Positions 1 to 8,593 of a DNA stretch of 64,000 bases are shown piece after piece. Position 1 is the stretch's first letter, and each line of letters opens with the position of its first letter. The notes beneath the pieces are model-generated. The model saw only the letters and a program-made list of their open reading frames with translations, was not told the origin of the DNA and searched no databases. The translations under genes were made by a program, and so were the position numbers. Source of the DNA: Flavonifractor sp. An82 (GTDB lineage: Bacteria; Bacillota; Clostridia; Oscillospirales; Oscillospiraceae); NCBI RefSeq assembly GCF_002159265.1, contig NZ_NFHG01000019.1:1-64000 (forward strand). The letters are read 5' to 3'.

Positions 1-350
1 CCCCGCCGCCGGAGCCCCAGCCCCCCGTGGAGCCGGAGAGCCCGGCTGAGCCGGAAGCCCCCGGCGAAGCGCCGGAGGAACCCGGGGAGCCAGAGGAGCC
101 CGGAGAGCCGGAAGAGCCCGAGCCTCCCGTGGAGCCGGAAAGCCCGGAGGAGCCTGAAGAACAGGCAGAGCCCCTTCCGGCGGAGGAAGCTGCAGAGCAG
201 CCTCAACCGGAGGAGGCGCAGGAGGAGACGGTACCGCCGGCTGAGGCGGAGCCTGCCGAGTCTGCGCCGAAGCCCGGCCCGGAGGTACAGACCGGTTCCT
301 CCTCCCGGCGGAGCCGGAAGAGCAGAAACAAATCCAATCAGTCAAAATAA
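1..350 (+). CDS. C-terminal end of a protein with a long acidic Pro/Glu tail (5' truncated)
   Basis: The frame is open from the window edge to a TAA at 348-350, so only the C-terminus is visible. It is almost entirely Pro-Glu repeats (EPE, EEPGEPEEP types), followed by an Ala/Glu stretch and a basic end rich in Ser, Arg and Lys (SSSRRSRKSRNKSNQSK). No globular domain is visible. It ends 31 bases before a BMC-H shell gene, so it is probably a microcompartment protein with a low-complexity tail, such as a shell protein with an extension. That identity is inferred from position only; an unrelated surface or scaffold protein remains possible. Confidence 0.6.
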   Translation, partial: PPPEPQPPVEPESPAEPEAPGEAPEEPGEPEEPGEPEEPEPPVEPESPEEPEEQAEPLPAEEAAEQPQPEEAQEETVPPAEAEPAESAPKPGPEVQTGSSSRRSRKSRNKSNQSK

Positions 351-381
351 GAACTCGTAACAACTTTAGGAGGTTATCACT

Positions 382-657
382 ATGGGTGAAGCGCTCGGTA
401 TGATCGAGACCAGAGGTCTGGTTGGCGCCATTGAGGCCGCCGATGCCATGACCAAGTCCGCTAATGTTACCCTGATCGGCTATGAGAAGATCGGCTCCGG
501 CCTGGTGACCGTGATGGTCCGCGGCGACGTGGGCGCTGTCAAGGCCGCTGTGGACGCCGGTGCCTGCGCCGCCGAGAAGGTGGGCGAGATCGTGTCTCAG
601 CACGTGATTCCCCGTCCCCACACCGACGTGGAGAAGATCCTGCCCAAGCTGCAGTAA
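382..657 (+). CDS. BMC-H hexameric microcompartment shell protein (PduA/EutM type)
   Basis: This 91-residue single BMC domain has the hallmarks of the PduA/EutM/CcmK family: an N-terminal [18 protein letters not shown] segment, the pore-loop motif EKIGSGLV around residues 36-43, [14 protein letters not shown] in the middle and the canonical end [15 protein letters not shown]. Family members form flat hexamers that tile the shell facets and whose central pore admits small polar metabolites. The ATG has a strong TAGGAGGT site 7 bases upstream. It precedes PduL and probably gives the major facet protein of the compartment. The full length matches the family, with no extension. Confidence 0.97.
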   Translation: MGEALGMIETRGLVGAIEAADAMTKSANVTLIGYEKIGSGLVTVMVRGDVGAVKAAVDAGACAAEKVGEIVSQHVIPRPHTDVEKILPKLQ

Positions 658-675
658 TTGTAAGAGGGATCTGGT

Positions 676-1335
676 ATGGGCAAAATCGGAATGGAATACC
701 AGGACCTTGTCCGTCAGATCACCCGCCTGGTGGTGGAGGCGCTCCAGGAGCAAGAGCAACTGGAGCGCTCCACCCCCATCGGGGTATCCAACCGTCACAT
801 CCATCTGGATCGGGCGGATATGGATGCCCTCTTTGGCCCCGGCAGTGAGCTGACGGTCAAAAAGATGCTGGGCCAGCCCGGCCAGTACGCCGCGGAGGAG
901 ACCGTGACCATCCGTGGTCCCAAAGGGGAGTTGAGCCGGGTGCGTGTCCTGGGCCCCCTGCGCGGGGAGACTCAGGTGGAGATCTCCGTGGCTGACGGCT
1001 TTGTACTGGGAGTCAAGCCCCCGGTGCGGGAGTCCGGCCAGCTGGAGGATACCCCTGGCATCGAGATCATCGGACCCAAAGGCAGCGTAAAGAAGGAGCG
1101 TGGCGTCATCGCCGCGCTGCGGCATATCCACATGACGCCGGACATTGCCCGGCGGCTGGGATACCGGGACGGACAGTATGTGCAGACCAGAATTGAGGGT
1201 CTGCGGGGCGCGCTGCTGTGCAACGTGCTGGTTCGGGTATCGGAGAGCTATGCGCTGGAAATGCACATCGACGTAGAGGAGGCCAACGCGTTGGGAGTAA
1301 AGACCGGCGACCGGGCCTTCTTTTTAGAAGACTGA
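676..1335 (+). CDS. pduL: PduL-type phosphate propanoyl/acetyltransferase
   Basis: The 219-residue protein carries the two zinc-binding beta-barrel signatures of PduL: VSNRHIHLDRAD near residue 37 and ALRHIHMTPDIA near residue 147. PduL converts the acyl-CoA made by the compartment aldehyde dehydrogenase to acyl-phosphate, recycling CoA inside the shell. The N-terminal helix (residues 1-30, QDLVRQITRLVVEALQEQ) is amphipathic, as expected of an encapsulation peptide that targets cargo to the shell lumen. Length and order beside shell and EutE-type genes fit. An internal ATG at 691 is a possible alternative start, but the first has the better-placed AGAGGGA site. Confidence 0.95.
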   Translation: MGKIGMEYQDLVRQITRLVVEALQEQEQLERSTPIGVSNRHIHLDRADMDALFGPGSELTVKKMLGQPGQYAAEETVTIRGPKGELSRVRVLGPLRGETQVEISVADGFVLGVKPPVRESGQLEDTPGIEIIGPKGSVKKERGVIAALRHIHMTPDIARRLGYRDGQYVQTRIEGLRGALLCNVLVRVSESYALEMHIDVEEANALGVKTGDRAFFLED

Positions 1336-1362
1336 AGCAACAAAAGCAACGGAGGATGGGCC

Positions 1363-2190
1363 ATGGGGCAGGAGCTGACAACATGCAACGAGACCCTTCT
1401 GGAGTTTGAGCGGCTGATCGAAACCGGCAGCTGCAATCCCTGGGAGGGCCAACTGCGGACAGGGGTGGATCTGGGCACAGCCAATATCGTGCTGGCCGTG
1501 GTGGATGAACACGACCGGCCGATCGCCGGAGCCACTTATCCCTCCACTGTGGTGCGGGATGGCATCGTGGTGGACTATATCGGCGCGCTGAACGCGGTGA
1601 CCCGGCTGAAAGACGAGCTGGAAGCCCGGTTGGGGACCACCCTGGAGGTCGGCGCCTGCGCCATACCGCCCGGAATTATCGAAGGCAATGTGCGGGTGAT
1701 CGGAAACGTAGTGGAAGGGGCGGGTTTCCGCCTCACCAACGTCGTGGACGAACCCACGGCGGCGGCCTCGGTGCTTGGCATCACGGACGGCGCTGTGGTG
1801 GACGTGGGCGGCGGTACCACGGGCATCAGCATTCTCAAGGACGGCAAGGTGATCTTTACCGGAGACGAACCCACCGGCGGCACCCATATGACCCTGGTGC
1901 TGGCGGGCTTCCACGGCTGGAGCATCCAGGAGGCCGAGCAGGCCAAGCGGGATCCCGCCCAGGAGAGCCGGGTGTATCCGGTGGTCAAGCCGGTGGTGGA
2001 AAAGATGGCCTCCATCGTGGGGCGCTATCTGAAGGACTACCCAGTGGACCAGATCTATGTGGTGGGCGGCGCCTGCTGCTTCACCCAGTTTGAGCAGACC
2101 TTTGAGAAATACCTGGGTGTGCCGGTGATCAAGCCGGCGGCCCCGCTGCTGGTGACCCCCCTGGGCATTGCCGTGAACTGTACACAGTAA
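1363..2190 (+). CDS. eutJ: EutJ-like Hsp70/actin-fold ATPase
   Basis: The 275-residue protein shows actin/Hsp70 ATPase-fold phosphate loops: GVDLGTANIVLAVVDE near residue 30, a VVDEPTAAASVLG segment and VDVGGGTTGISI near residue 146, then IYVVGGACC near the end. EutJ proteins in ethanolamine BMC operons have this short fold without a substrate-binding domain and are proposed chaperones or reactivating factors. Whether this one reactivates a B12 enzyme or assists assembly cannot be told from sequence. GGAGGA precedes the ATG. It lies between PduL and the flavoprotein-like gene in what appears to be one transcript. Confidence 0.9.
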   Translation: MGQELTTCNETLLEFERLIETGSCNPWEGQLRTGVDLGTANIVLAVVDEHDRPIAGATYPSTVVRDGIVVDYIGALNAVTRLKDELEARLGTTLEVGACAIPPGIIEGNVRVIGNVVEGAGFRLTNVVDEPTAAASVLGITDGAVVDVGGGTTGISILKDGKVIFTGDEPTGGTHMTLVLAGFHGWSIQEAEQAKRDPAQESRVYPVVKPVVEKMASIVGRYLKDYPVDQIYVVGGACCFTQFEQTFEKYLGVPVIKPAAPLLVTPLGIAVNCTQ

Positions 2191-2212
2191 CAGCAGAAGT
2201 AGGTGAGGACCG

Positions 2213-3028
2213 TTGACGAATGAGCAGCTGAACAGCCTGGTGCGGGAGACCCTCCTGGTGGAGGAGTTGGCCCAGCGGGTGGTGGAGAAGCTCCTGGCGC
2301 GGATGAAGCAGGCGCTGGTGGTGTACACCGGTTCCAACATCAGCGCCCCAGAGGCCCTGGAGTCCATGAGACGCCTGCGGGCCGAGGGCTACACCTTCCG
2401 TGTGCTGCTCTCCCAGAGTGCTGCCGGCCTGCTGGACGCGGAGGCCATCCGCGCCGCGCTGGAGCCGGAGGAGCTTTGGATCGGCACACCGGGCGACACA
2501 CCGGAGGCGCTCACCAAACAGTACGATACCATTATTGTGCCGGCCACCACCGTCCGCACCGCCGCTCATGTGGCGGCCTGCATGGCGGATACGCCGGCGG
2601 CAGCGGTGATCCTGGACGGCCTGATGCGGGGCAAGGATGTGATCCTGGCCACCGACGGCTGTTGTCCGGACCACCGCGAGCGGGCCAGGCGGGGCTTCCG
2701 CATGGCCGAACCCCTGAAGCAGACCCTGCGGGGCAATCTGGAGACCCTGCGCGCCTATGGAGCGCGTCTGACCTCCGCCGACCGGCTGGACCAGGCGGTC
2801 AAGCGGGCCATGGCAGCGCGTTTCTCTGTGGGCGCCGCCGGGGGCAAAGCTTCCCCGCAGCACCGGGCAGCCAATCCCATCCGGCTCAAGGGCCGGGTGA
2901 TCGGCGGTCAGCAGTTGGCTGGCTGCCCCTCCGGCAGCACGGTGTGGGTGGAGCCCCACGCTCTGATCACCCAACTGGCAGCGGATGACGCCCGCCGGCG
3001 GGGAATCACCATCCGAAAAGAGACGTAA
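2213..3028 (+). CDS. BMC-associated flavoprotein-like protein
   Basis: This 271-residue protein has a predicted N-terminal helix, a Rossmann-like region (ALVVYTGSNISAPEALESM, then VLLSQSA and TIIVPATTVRTAAH, residues about 36-130) and a segment MRGKDVILATDGCCPDHRER. It resembles the flavoprotein-family (Pfam Flavoprotein-like) genes found beside eutN/eutE in ethanolamine-type loci, whose biochemical role is unknown. The predicted N-terminal helix could act as a targeting peptide. The TTG start is chosen because it follows AGGTGAGG at close spacing; the nearby ATG at 2220 is out of frame. The function is not settled. Confidence 0.75.
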   Translation: MTNEQLNSLVRETLLVEELAQRVVEKLLARMKQALVVYTGSNISAPEALESMRRLRAEGYTFRVLLSQSAAGLLDAEAIRAALEPEELWIGTPGDTPEALTKQYDTIIVPATTVRTAAHVAACMADTPAAAVILDGLMRGKDVILATDGCCPDHRERARRGFRMAEPLKQTLRGNLETLRAYGARLTSADRLDQAVKRAMAARFSVGAAGGKASPQHRAANPIRLKGRVIGGQQLAGCPSGSTVWVEPHALITQLAADDARRRGITIRKET

Positions 3029-3041
3029 AGCAGGTGACACT

Positions 3042-3308
3042 ATGTATTTGGGTAGAGTGATCGGGACTGTGGTCTCCACCAGCAAGAACGAGCAGCTGGT
3101 GGGCATGAAGCTCCTGGTCGTGGAGAAGCTGACCGAGCGCCTGGAACGGGAAGGCAGCAGCGAGGTTGCTGTGGACTCCGTGGGGGCCGGCGTCGGCGAG
3201 ATCGTGATCGTCTGTAAGGGCAGCTCCGCCCGCTACGTCTTCGGAAAGGGCGAGGCCCCGGTCGACACCTCCATTGTAGGAATTGTGGATACGGTTGAGG
3301 TGGGCTGA
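3042..3308 (+). CDS. eutN: EutN/CcmL-family BMC vertex protein (BMC-P pentamer)
   Basis: The 88-residue protein begins MYLGRVIGTVVSTSK and contains LLVVEKL, VDSVGAGVGEIVIVCKGSSAR and VDTSIVGIVDTVEV, the full signature of the EutN/CcmL fold. These pentamers close the twelve vertices of the polyhedral shell. The ATG at 3042 is preferred over a longer in-frame reading because it matches the family N-terminus and follows the AGCAGGTGA ribosome site. The stop codon overlaps the start of the PduO gene (TGATG), which indicates translational coupling. Confidence 0.96.
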   Translation: MYLGRVIGTVVSTSKNEQLVGMKLLVVEKLTERLEREGSSEVAVDSVGAGVGEIVIVCKGSSARYVFGKGEAPVDTSIVGIVDTVEVG

Positions 3309-4294
3309 TGGCAAACTTATATACCAAAACCGGCGACAAGGGACAGACCAGCCTGGTAGGCGGAACCCGGGTCAGCAAGGACAGTCCCCGGGTGGAATGC
3401 TACGGCACCATCGACGAGGCCAATTCCATGCTGGGTCTGGCCTACGCCCAGACGGACCGGGAGTACATCCGCACCACCCTGCGCACCATTCAGGGCAGGC
3501 TCTTTTCCCTGGGCGCCGAGCTGGCCAGCGATGAAGACGGCATGGCCAGACTGAAAGGCCTGATCTCAGAGGAGGACGTGGCCTTCCTGGAGCAGGTAGT
3601 GGACACCTGCACCCAGACCACCGGCAGACAGACCCACTTTGTCATTCCCGGCGTGGACCCCTGTTCCGCGGCCCTCCATGTGGCCCGCACCATTGTGCGC
3701 CGGGGGGAGCGGCATATTGTTACCCTGGCTCAGCGCTACCCGGTGCGGCAGGTGGTGTCCCGCTACGTGAACCGGCTGTCCGACGCCATCTATGCGCTGG
3801 CCCGGCTCCAGGAGGACCTGGTGCAGGAGGACCAGCTGCGGGAGAAGGTGACGGCCGTGGTGCGGGAGCAGCTGTCCGGGAACCAGCCGAACGTCCTGCC
3901 GCCCTTTACCCTGGCCAATCTGCAGAAGTTGGCCAAGCGGGCGGAAGAGAAGGCGGAGCAGCTGGGGGTACCGGTGGTATTCGCGGCTGTGGACCAGGGC
4001 GGCAATCTGGTGCTCCTCCAGCGGATGGAGGGCGCCCTTCTGGCCAGCGTGGATATCGCTGCCGGGAAGGCCTATACGGCCAGCGCGCTGAAAATGGCGA
4101 CCCATGAGCTGGGCCAGGCGGCCGGGCAGAGCGGGCCGCTGTACGGCATCGAGACGGCGATTCCCGGCAAGATCGTCCTGTTCGGCGGCGGCTTCCCCTA
4201 CAAGGTGAACGGGGAAGTGGTTGGAGGCGTAGGCGTCTCCGGCGGCACTGTGGAACAGGATATGGAGATTGCCCGCTGGGCTATGTCCTTGTAA
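3308..4294 (+). CDS. pduO: PduO two-domain cob(I)alamin adenosyltransferase
   Basis: Residues 1 to about 175 form an ATR-type adenosyltransferase: YTKTGDKGQTSLVGGTRVSKD is the N-terminal ATP-binding motif and VSRYVNRLSDAIYALAR the C-terminal helix. Residues about 195-328 form a GlcG/HbpS-like domain (FTLANLQKLAKRAEEKAE to GGVGVSGG), as in Salmonella PduO. The enzyme makes adenosylcobalamin from cob(I)alamin and ATP, so the compartment's signature enzyme probably uses B12, although that enzyme lies outside the window. Translation is coupled to eutN by TGATG overlap. Length (328) matches full PduO. Confidence 0.95.
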   Translation: MANLYTKTGDKGQTSLVGGTRVSKDSPRVECYGTIDEANSMLGLAYAQTDREYIRTTLRTIQGRLFSLGAELASDEDGMARLKGLISEEDVAFLEQVVDTCTQTTGRQTHFVIPGVDPCSAALHVARTIVRRGERHIVTLAQRYPVRQVVSRYVNRLSDAIYALARLQEDLVQEDQLREKVTAVVREQLSGNQPNVLPPFTLANLQKLAKRAEEKAEQLGVPVVFAAVDQGGNLVLLQRMEGALLASVDIAAGKAYTASALKMATHELGQAAGQSGPLYGIETAIPGKIVLFGGGFPYKVNGEVVGGVGVSGGTVEQDMEIARWAMSL

Positions 4295-4307
4295 GGAGGA
4301 ATAAACA

Positions 4308-5717
4308 ATGAACCTTGATGAAGCTGTTGTGGAGTCCATCGTAAAAAAGGTGCTCTCCCAGTTGGAAGATCAGCAGTCCCAGGAAAGCTGCAGCGGCGGC
4401 GAGTGGGGCGTGTTCAAGACCATGGACGAGGCGGTAAGCGCCGCCGCGACCGCGCAGCAGGAATATCTGGGCCGCTCCATGCATGACCGTGCCAAATATG
4501 TGCAGGCCATCCGGGACGTGGTGCTGGACCAGGAGAACCTGGAGTACATCTCCCGCAAGGCGGTGGAGGAGACCGGCATGGGCGGCTACGCCTATAAGCT
4601 GGTGAAGAACCGTCTGGCGGCGGTCAAGACCCCCGGTATTGAGGATCTGACCACCGACGCCATGACCGGTGACGACGGCCTGACCCTGGTGGAGTACTCC
4701 CCCTTTGGCGTCATCGGCGCCATTACCCCCACTACCAACCCCACGGAGACCATCATCTGCAATTCCATCGGCATGCTGGCCGCCGGAAACGCGGTGGTGT
4801 TCAGCCCCCATCCCCGGGCCAAGGAGGTCTCCCTCCATCTGATCCGCCTTATCAATAAGGCGCTGGCCGTGGCCGGTGCGCCCGCCAACCTGGTGGTGAC
4901 CGTGTCCGAGCCCTCCATCGCCAACACCAACGCCATGATGAACCACCCCAAGATCCGCATGCTGGTGGCCACTGGCGGCCCCGGCATCGTGAAGACGGTG
5001 CTCTCCAGCGGCAAGAAGGCCATCGGCGCCGGCGCCGGCAATCCCCCCGTGGTGGTGGATGAGACCGCCGACATCGAGAAGGCGGCCAAGGATATCGTGG
5101 ACGGCTGCTCTTTCGACAACAACCTGCCCTGCATCGCCGAGAAGGAGATCATCGCGGTGGACTCCGTGGCGGATTACCTGATCTTCAACATGAAGAAGCA
5201 TGGCGCCTACGAGGTCAAGGACCCCGAGCTCATCAACAAGCTGGTGAGCCTGGTGACCAAGGAGGGCAAGAGCCCCGTGACCGACTATGTGGGCAAGAGT
5301 GCCAAGTACATCCTGGAGCAGGTGGGCGTCAACGTGGGCGACGACGTGAAGGTCATCCTCATGGAGACCACCGAGGATCACCCCTTTGTGCAGGTGGAGC
5401 TGATGATGCCCATTCTGCCTCTGGTGCGTGTGCCCGACGTGGATGCCGCCATTGACATGGCCGTCCGTGTGGAGCATGGCAACCGTCACACCGCCATGAT
5501 GCACTCCCGCAACGTGGAGAAGCTGACCAAGATGGCCAAGCTGATCCAGACTACCATCTTTGTGAAGAACGGCCCCTCCTACGCCGGCATCGGCGTGGGC
5601 GGCGAGGGCTATACCACCTTTACCATCGCCGGTCCCACCGGAGAGGGACTGACATCCGCCAAGTCCTTTGCCCGCCGTCGCCGCTGCGTCCTGGTGGGCG
5701 GCATGGACGTGCGATAA
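4308..5717 (+). CDS. eutE: CoA-acylating aldehyde dehydrogenase (EutE/PduP family)
   Basis: The 469-residue protein belongs to the acylating aldehyde dehydrogenase family that oxidises acetaldehyde or propionaldehyde with NAD and CoA to acyl-CoA. The catalytic cysteine is in DNNLPCIAEKE (about Cys275), and ATGGPGIVKTVLSSGKKAIGAGAGN is the expected nucleotide-binding stretch. The first 20 residues (DEAVVESIVKKVLSQLEDQ) form an amphipathic helix like the PduP/EutE encapsulation peptides, followed by a linker. Length equals EutE (467). It feeds acyl-CoA to PduL; NADH is reoxidised presumably by an upstream alcohol dehydrogenase or PduS. Aldehyde chain length cannot be judged here. Confidence 0.97.
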   Translation: MNLDEAVVESIVKKVLSQLEDQQSQESCSGGEWGVFKTMDEAVSAAATAQQEYLGRSMHDRAKYVQAIRDVVLDQENLEYISRKAVEETGMGGYAYKLVKNRLAAVKTPGIEDLTTDAMTGDDGLTLVEYSPFGVIGAITPTTNPTETIICNSIGMLAAGNAVVFSPHPRAKEVSLHLIRLINKALAVAGAPANLVVTVSEPSIANTNAMMNHPKIRMLVATGGPGIVKTVLSSGKKAIGAGAGNPPVVVDETADIEKAAKDIVDGCSFDNNLPCIAEKEIIAVDSVADYLIFNMKKHGAYEVKDPELINKLVSLVTKEGKSPVTDYVGKSAKYILEQVGVNVGDDVKVILMETTEDHPFVQVELMMPILPLVRVPDVDAAIDMAVRVEHGNRHTAMMHSRNVEKLTKMAKLIQTTIFVKNGPSYAGIGVGGEGYTTFTIAGPTGEGLTSAKSFARRRRCVLVGGMDVR

Positions 5718-5735
5718 AACGGAGGTTTGGGCCAT

Positions 5736-7061
5736 ATGCAGGAGAATCTCATCGGCCTGGTGGAACAGGCTGGCGTGGTGGGGGCCGGCGGCGCCGGCTT
5801 CCCCACCCATGTGAAGCTGAAGGCCCAGGCGGATACGGTCATCATCAACGGGGCGGAGTGTGAACCTTTGCTCCGGGTGGATCAGCAGTTGATGGCCGGT
5901 CAGGCCGAGCAGCTGCTGGAGGCGCTGGACCTGCTGGTGGAGCAGGTAGGGGCCCAACGGGGCGTGGTGGCCCTCAAGGAGCACTATCACGCTGCGGTGG
6001 AAGCCCTGGAGCGGGCTCTGCCCGCCCACCCCAAGCTGTCCATCCACAAGATGGGGGGCTTTTATCCTGCCGGTGACGAGCAGGTCATCGTCTATGAGGT
6101 GACCGGACGCATTGTGCCGGAGGGAGGCATCCCCCTGAACGTGGGGGTGGTGGTGAGCAATGTGGAGACCGCGCTCAATGTGCTTGCTGCGGTGCAGGAC
6201 CACACTCCGGTCACGGAGAAGTATGTCACCATCACTGGTGCGGTACGCACCCCCAAGACCGTGAAGGTGCCTCTGGGCGTCACGGTGGCACAGATGCTGG
6301 AGCTTGCCGGCGGTCCCGTGGTGGACCGCTGGCAGGTGGTCAACGGCGGCCCCATGATGGGCAAGGTGGTGTCACCCGACAGCGTGGTGACCAAGACCAC
6401 CAAGGGCCTGATCGTGGTGCCGGAGGGCCACTCGCTGCTGAACAGTCTGAATCGCAGCGTGCCTCAGATGCTGCGGGACGCGGGCGCGGCCTGCATGCAG
6501 TGCTCCCTGTGCTCCGAGGTGTGCCCCCGGGGCCTGCTGGGACACCGCATCCAGCCCCATAAGATGATGCGTCTGGCGGCCTACGGCTCTCTGTGCGATC
6601 CCGCCTATACTCCCATGAATGCCTATCTCTGCTGCGGCTGCCGCCTGTGCGAGTACGCCTGCGTGATGGGCCTGCAGCCCTGGAAGCTCAACGGTATGCT
6701 CAAAGGCGAGATGGGCAAGAAGGGAGTACGCAATTCCCTCCACGAGCAGCCCCAGCAGGCTGCTCCCTTCCGCGACTTCAAACGCTATCCGGTCCACAAG
6801 CTGATCCAGCAGCTGGGCCTGAGCGCCTATGACGTGCCGGCTCCCCTGGAGGAGACCCTGTTCCACAGCACATCGGTGACCCTCCCCCTGAGTCAGGGCG
6901 TTGGCGCGCCGGCTCAGCCTGTGGTGAAGGAAGGGGACCGGGTGGAACGAGGCGTCCTCATTGCCGTCATTCCTGAAGGAAAGCTGGGGGCCAACCTCCA
7001 TGCCAGTATGTCGGGTACTGTGGCGGCCGTTACCGAAAAAGAGATCGTCATTCGGCAATAA
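5736..7061 (+). CDS. pduS: PduS-like RnfC-domain cobalamin reductase / electron-transfer protein
   Basis: The N-terminus (VEQAGVVGAGGAGFPTHVKL) is the NAD/FMN-binding glycine-rich motif of RnfC/NuoF-like proteins. An SLBB-type segment follows (ITGAVRTPKTVKVPLG), then two four-cysteine clusters, CMQCSLCSEVCPRG and CCGCRLCEYACVMG, for two [4Fe-4S] centres. The last 80 residues look like a biotinyl-lipoyl-like barrel. PduS reduces cob(III)alamin for PduO and can pass electrons to the shell protein PduT; both partners are encoded nearby. The ATG at 5736 sits 10 bases after GGAGG and fits the family better than the upstream TTG at 5727. Confidence 0.93.
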   Translation: MQENLIGLVEQAGVVGAGGAGFPTHVKLKAQADTVIINGAECEPLLRVDQQLMAGQAEQLLEALDLLVEQVGAQRGVVALKEHYHAAVEALERALPAHPKLSIHKMGGFYPAGDEQVIVYEVTGRIVPEGGIPLNVGVVVSNVETALNVLAAVQDHTPVTEKYVTITGAVRTPKTVKVPLGVTVAQMLELAGGPVVDRWQVVNGGPMMGKVVSPDSVVTKTTKGLIVVPEGHSLLNSLNRSVPQMLRDAGAACMQCSLCSEVCPRGLLGHRIQPHKMMRLAAYGSLCDPAYTPMNAYLCCGCRLCEYACVMGLQPWKLNGMLKGEMGKKGVRNSLHEQPQQAAPFRDFKRYPVHKLIQQLGLSAYDVPAPLEETLFHSTSVTLPLSQGVGAPAQPVVKEGDRVERGVLIAVIPEGKLGANLHASMSGTVAAVTEKEIVIRQ

Positions 7062-7079
7062 AGAAGAGAGGTATTGTTT

Positions 7080-7988
7080 ATGGATCTGTTCGCTCTGGTC
7101 GCTGCTTTTGGCGGCGGTATCATCGGCGCATACATGGGCGCCCTCCCCGCATTTATCATGACCGGTATCTTCGCTCTGGTGGGCGGCGTGCTTACCGCGG
7201 CGGGCGTAGGCGGCGACATCGCCGTTAACATGCTGGCCTTCGGCTCCTTTGTGGGTCCCCACATCGCCTTCGCCGGCGGCGTTGCTGCCGCGGGCTATGC
7301 CGGCAAGAAGGGTAAGCTCTCCTCCGGCACCGACATTCTGTCCTCCCTGAACGGCCTGGGCGAGCCCGATGTCATCCTGGTGGGCGGCATCTTCGGCGTG
7401 CTGGGTTATCTGGTCAGCTACGGCATCGGCATGCTGCCCGTCATCGGCAACGCCGGCCCCGCTACCACCGACCTGCCCGGCATCACTGTGTTCATCCTGG
7501 CTGTCATCACCCGTCTGGTGTTTGGTCAGACCGGCCTCACCGGCAAGTACACCGGCACCGGCAAGCGTGAGTGGTTCTCCACCGGCAAGGGCTTTGTGTA
7601 CAACGTGGTCCTGGGCGGCGGCATCGGCATCGTGGTCAGCTGCCTGGCCGTGGTTCTGTATCAGAGCGGCAACACCGCCGCCTTCGGCATCTTCCCCATC
7701 ATCTGCTTCGGCTTTGCCGCCATCTCCCTGATCTTCACCCAGACCGGCTTTGCCACCCCCGCTACCCACCACATCTTCCTGCCCGCTGCTCTGGCGGCTT
7801 CCGCCGGCATCCTGGCCTGGGGAGAGGCTGGTTTCCTGCTGGGCGTGGTGTTCGGTATCCTGGGCTCCCTGCTGGGCGATCTGGTGGGCAAGACCCTGAA
7901 CAGCCACTGCGACACCCACATCGATCCCCCCGCTACCACCATTTTCATTCTGACCATCATCATCAACGCCATTGCCAGCGTGATCTGA
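7080..7988 (+). CDS. Polytopic membrane protein of the BMC operon (candidate substrate permease)
   Basis: The 302-residue protein is hydrophobic over nearly its full length, with roughly eight to ten glycine-rich membrane segments and no signal peptide. Notable stretches are FGSFVGPHIAFAGGVAAAGY, NAGPATTDLPG, FTQTGFATPATHHIFLPAA and a final DTHIDPPATT loop with His/Asp residues. It occupies the operon position where EutH or PduF import the substrate in other systems, but it does not resemble either. A role in taking up the compartment's substrate is therefore inferred from context only. Ribosome site AGAGAGG lies 8 bases before the ATG; a TTG at 7074 is less likely. Confidence 0.7.
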   Translation: MDLFALVAAFGGGIIGAYMGALPAFIMTGIFALVGGVLTAAGVGGDIAVNMLAFGSFVGPHIAFAGGVAAAGYAGKKGKLSSGTDILSSLNGLGEPDVILVGGIFGVLGYLVSYGIGMLPVIGNAGPATTDLPGITVFILAVITRLVFGQTGLTGKYTGTGKREWFSTGKGFVYNVVLGGGIGIVVSCLAVVLYQSGNTAAFGIFPIICFGFAAISLIFTQTGFATPATHHIFLPAALAASAGILAWGEAGFLLGVVFGILGSLLGDLVGKTLNSHCDTHIDPPATTIFILTIIINAIASVI

Positions 7989-8028
7989 CCGGCATAAGTT
8001 CGGGAATTCTGAGGAAAAGAGGCCTGTT

Positions 8029-8580
8029 ATGGGAAAGTCCATCGGATTACTGGAACTGAAGAGCATCCCCGTGGGCGTGGAAACCGCGGACGCGGTGCTG
8101 AAGGCAGCCAATGTAGAACTTCTGACTGCCAGTCCCACTTGTCCCGGAAAGTATGTTATAATCATCTGCGGAGCGGTGGGAGCCGTCAAGAGCGCCATGG
8201 AGAGCGGGATGCAGATGGCGGGGATCTATCTGGTCGGCCACCACATCATCAACAACGTCCACGACTCGGTCCCCGCGGCTATCGTGGGTACGGCGGAGGT
8301 CCCGCGGACGGCAGCCATCGGCATGATCGAGACCATGACCGCCCTGACCGCCGTGCAGGCCGGTGATCTGGCCGCCAAGGCCGCCAACGTTACCCTGATG
8401 GAGATCCGTATCGCCAGAGGTCTGGGCGGCAAGGGCTTTATCCTGCTGACAGGGGAGGTCTCCTCGGTCCGTTCGGCGGTAAAAGCTGCCATGCATCAGT
8501 TGGAGGAAACGGGGGACATTACCAGCAGCTGCGTAATTCCGTCCCCCCATCCCGGCCTGATCGAAAAACTTTCCAACTAG
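8029..8580 (+). CDS. pduT: Tandem-domain BMC-T shell protein (PduT type)
   Basis: Two BMC domains occupy residues 1-88 and 95-183; each has the (L/M)xE(T/L) start and the second ends CVIPSPHPGLIEKL. The first pore loop reads SPTCPGKYV, with Cys38 in the position that holds a central [4Fe-4S] cluster in PduT trimers. A second PduT cysteine in domain 2 is absent: alignment places Ala/Val/Gln there. The presence of a PduS homologue two genes upstream supports an electron-relay role across the shell. Length (183) equals PduT (184). Confidence 0.93.
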   Translation: MGKSIGLLELKSIPVGVETADAVLKAANVELLTASPTCPGKYVIIICGAVGAVKSAMESGMQMAGIYLVGHHIINNVHDSVPAAIVGTAEVPRTAAIGMIETMTALTAVQAGDLAAKAANVTLMEIRIARGLGGKGFILLTGEVSSVRSAVKAAMHQLEETGDITSSCVIPSPHPGLIEKLSN

Positions 8581-8593
8581 GAGGTTGACTGCA

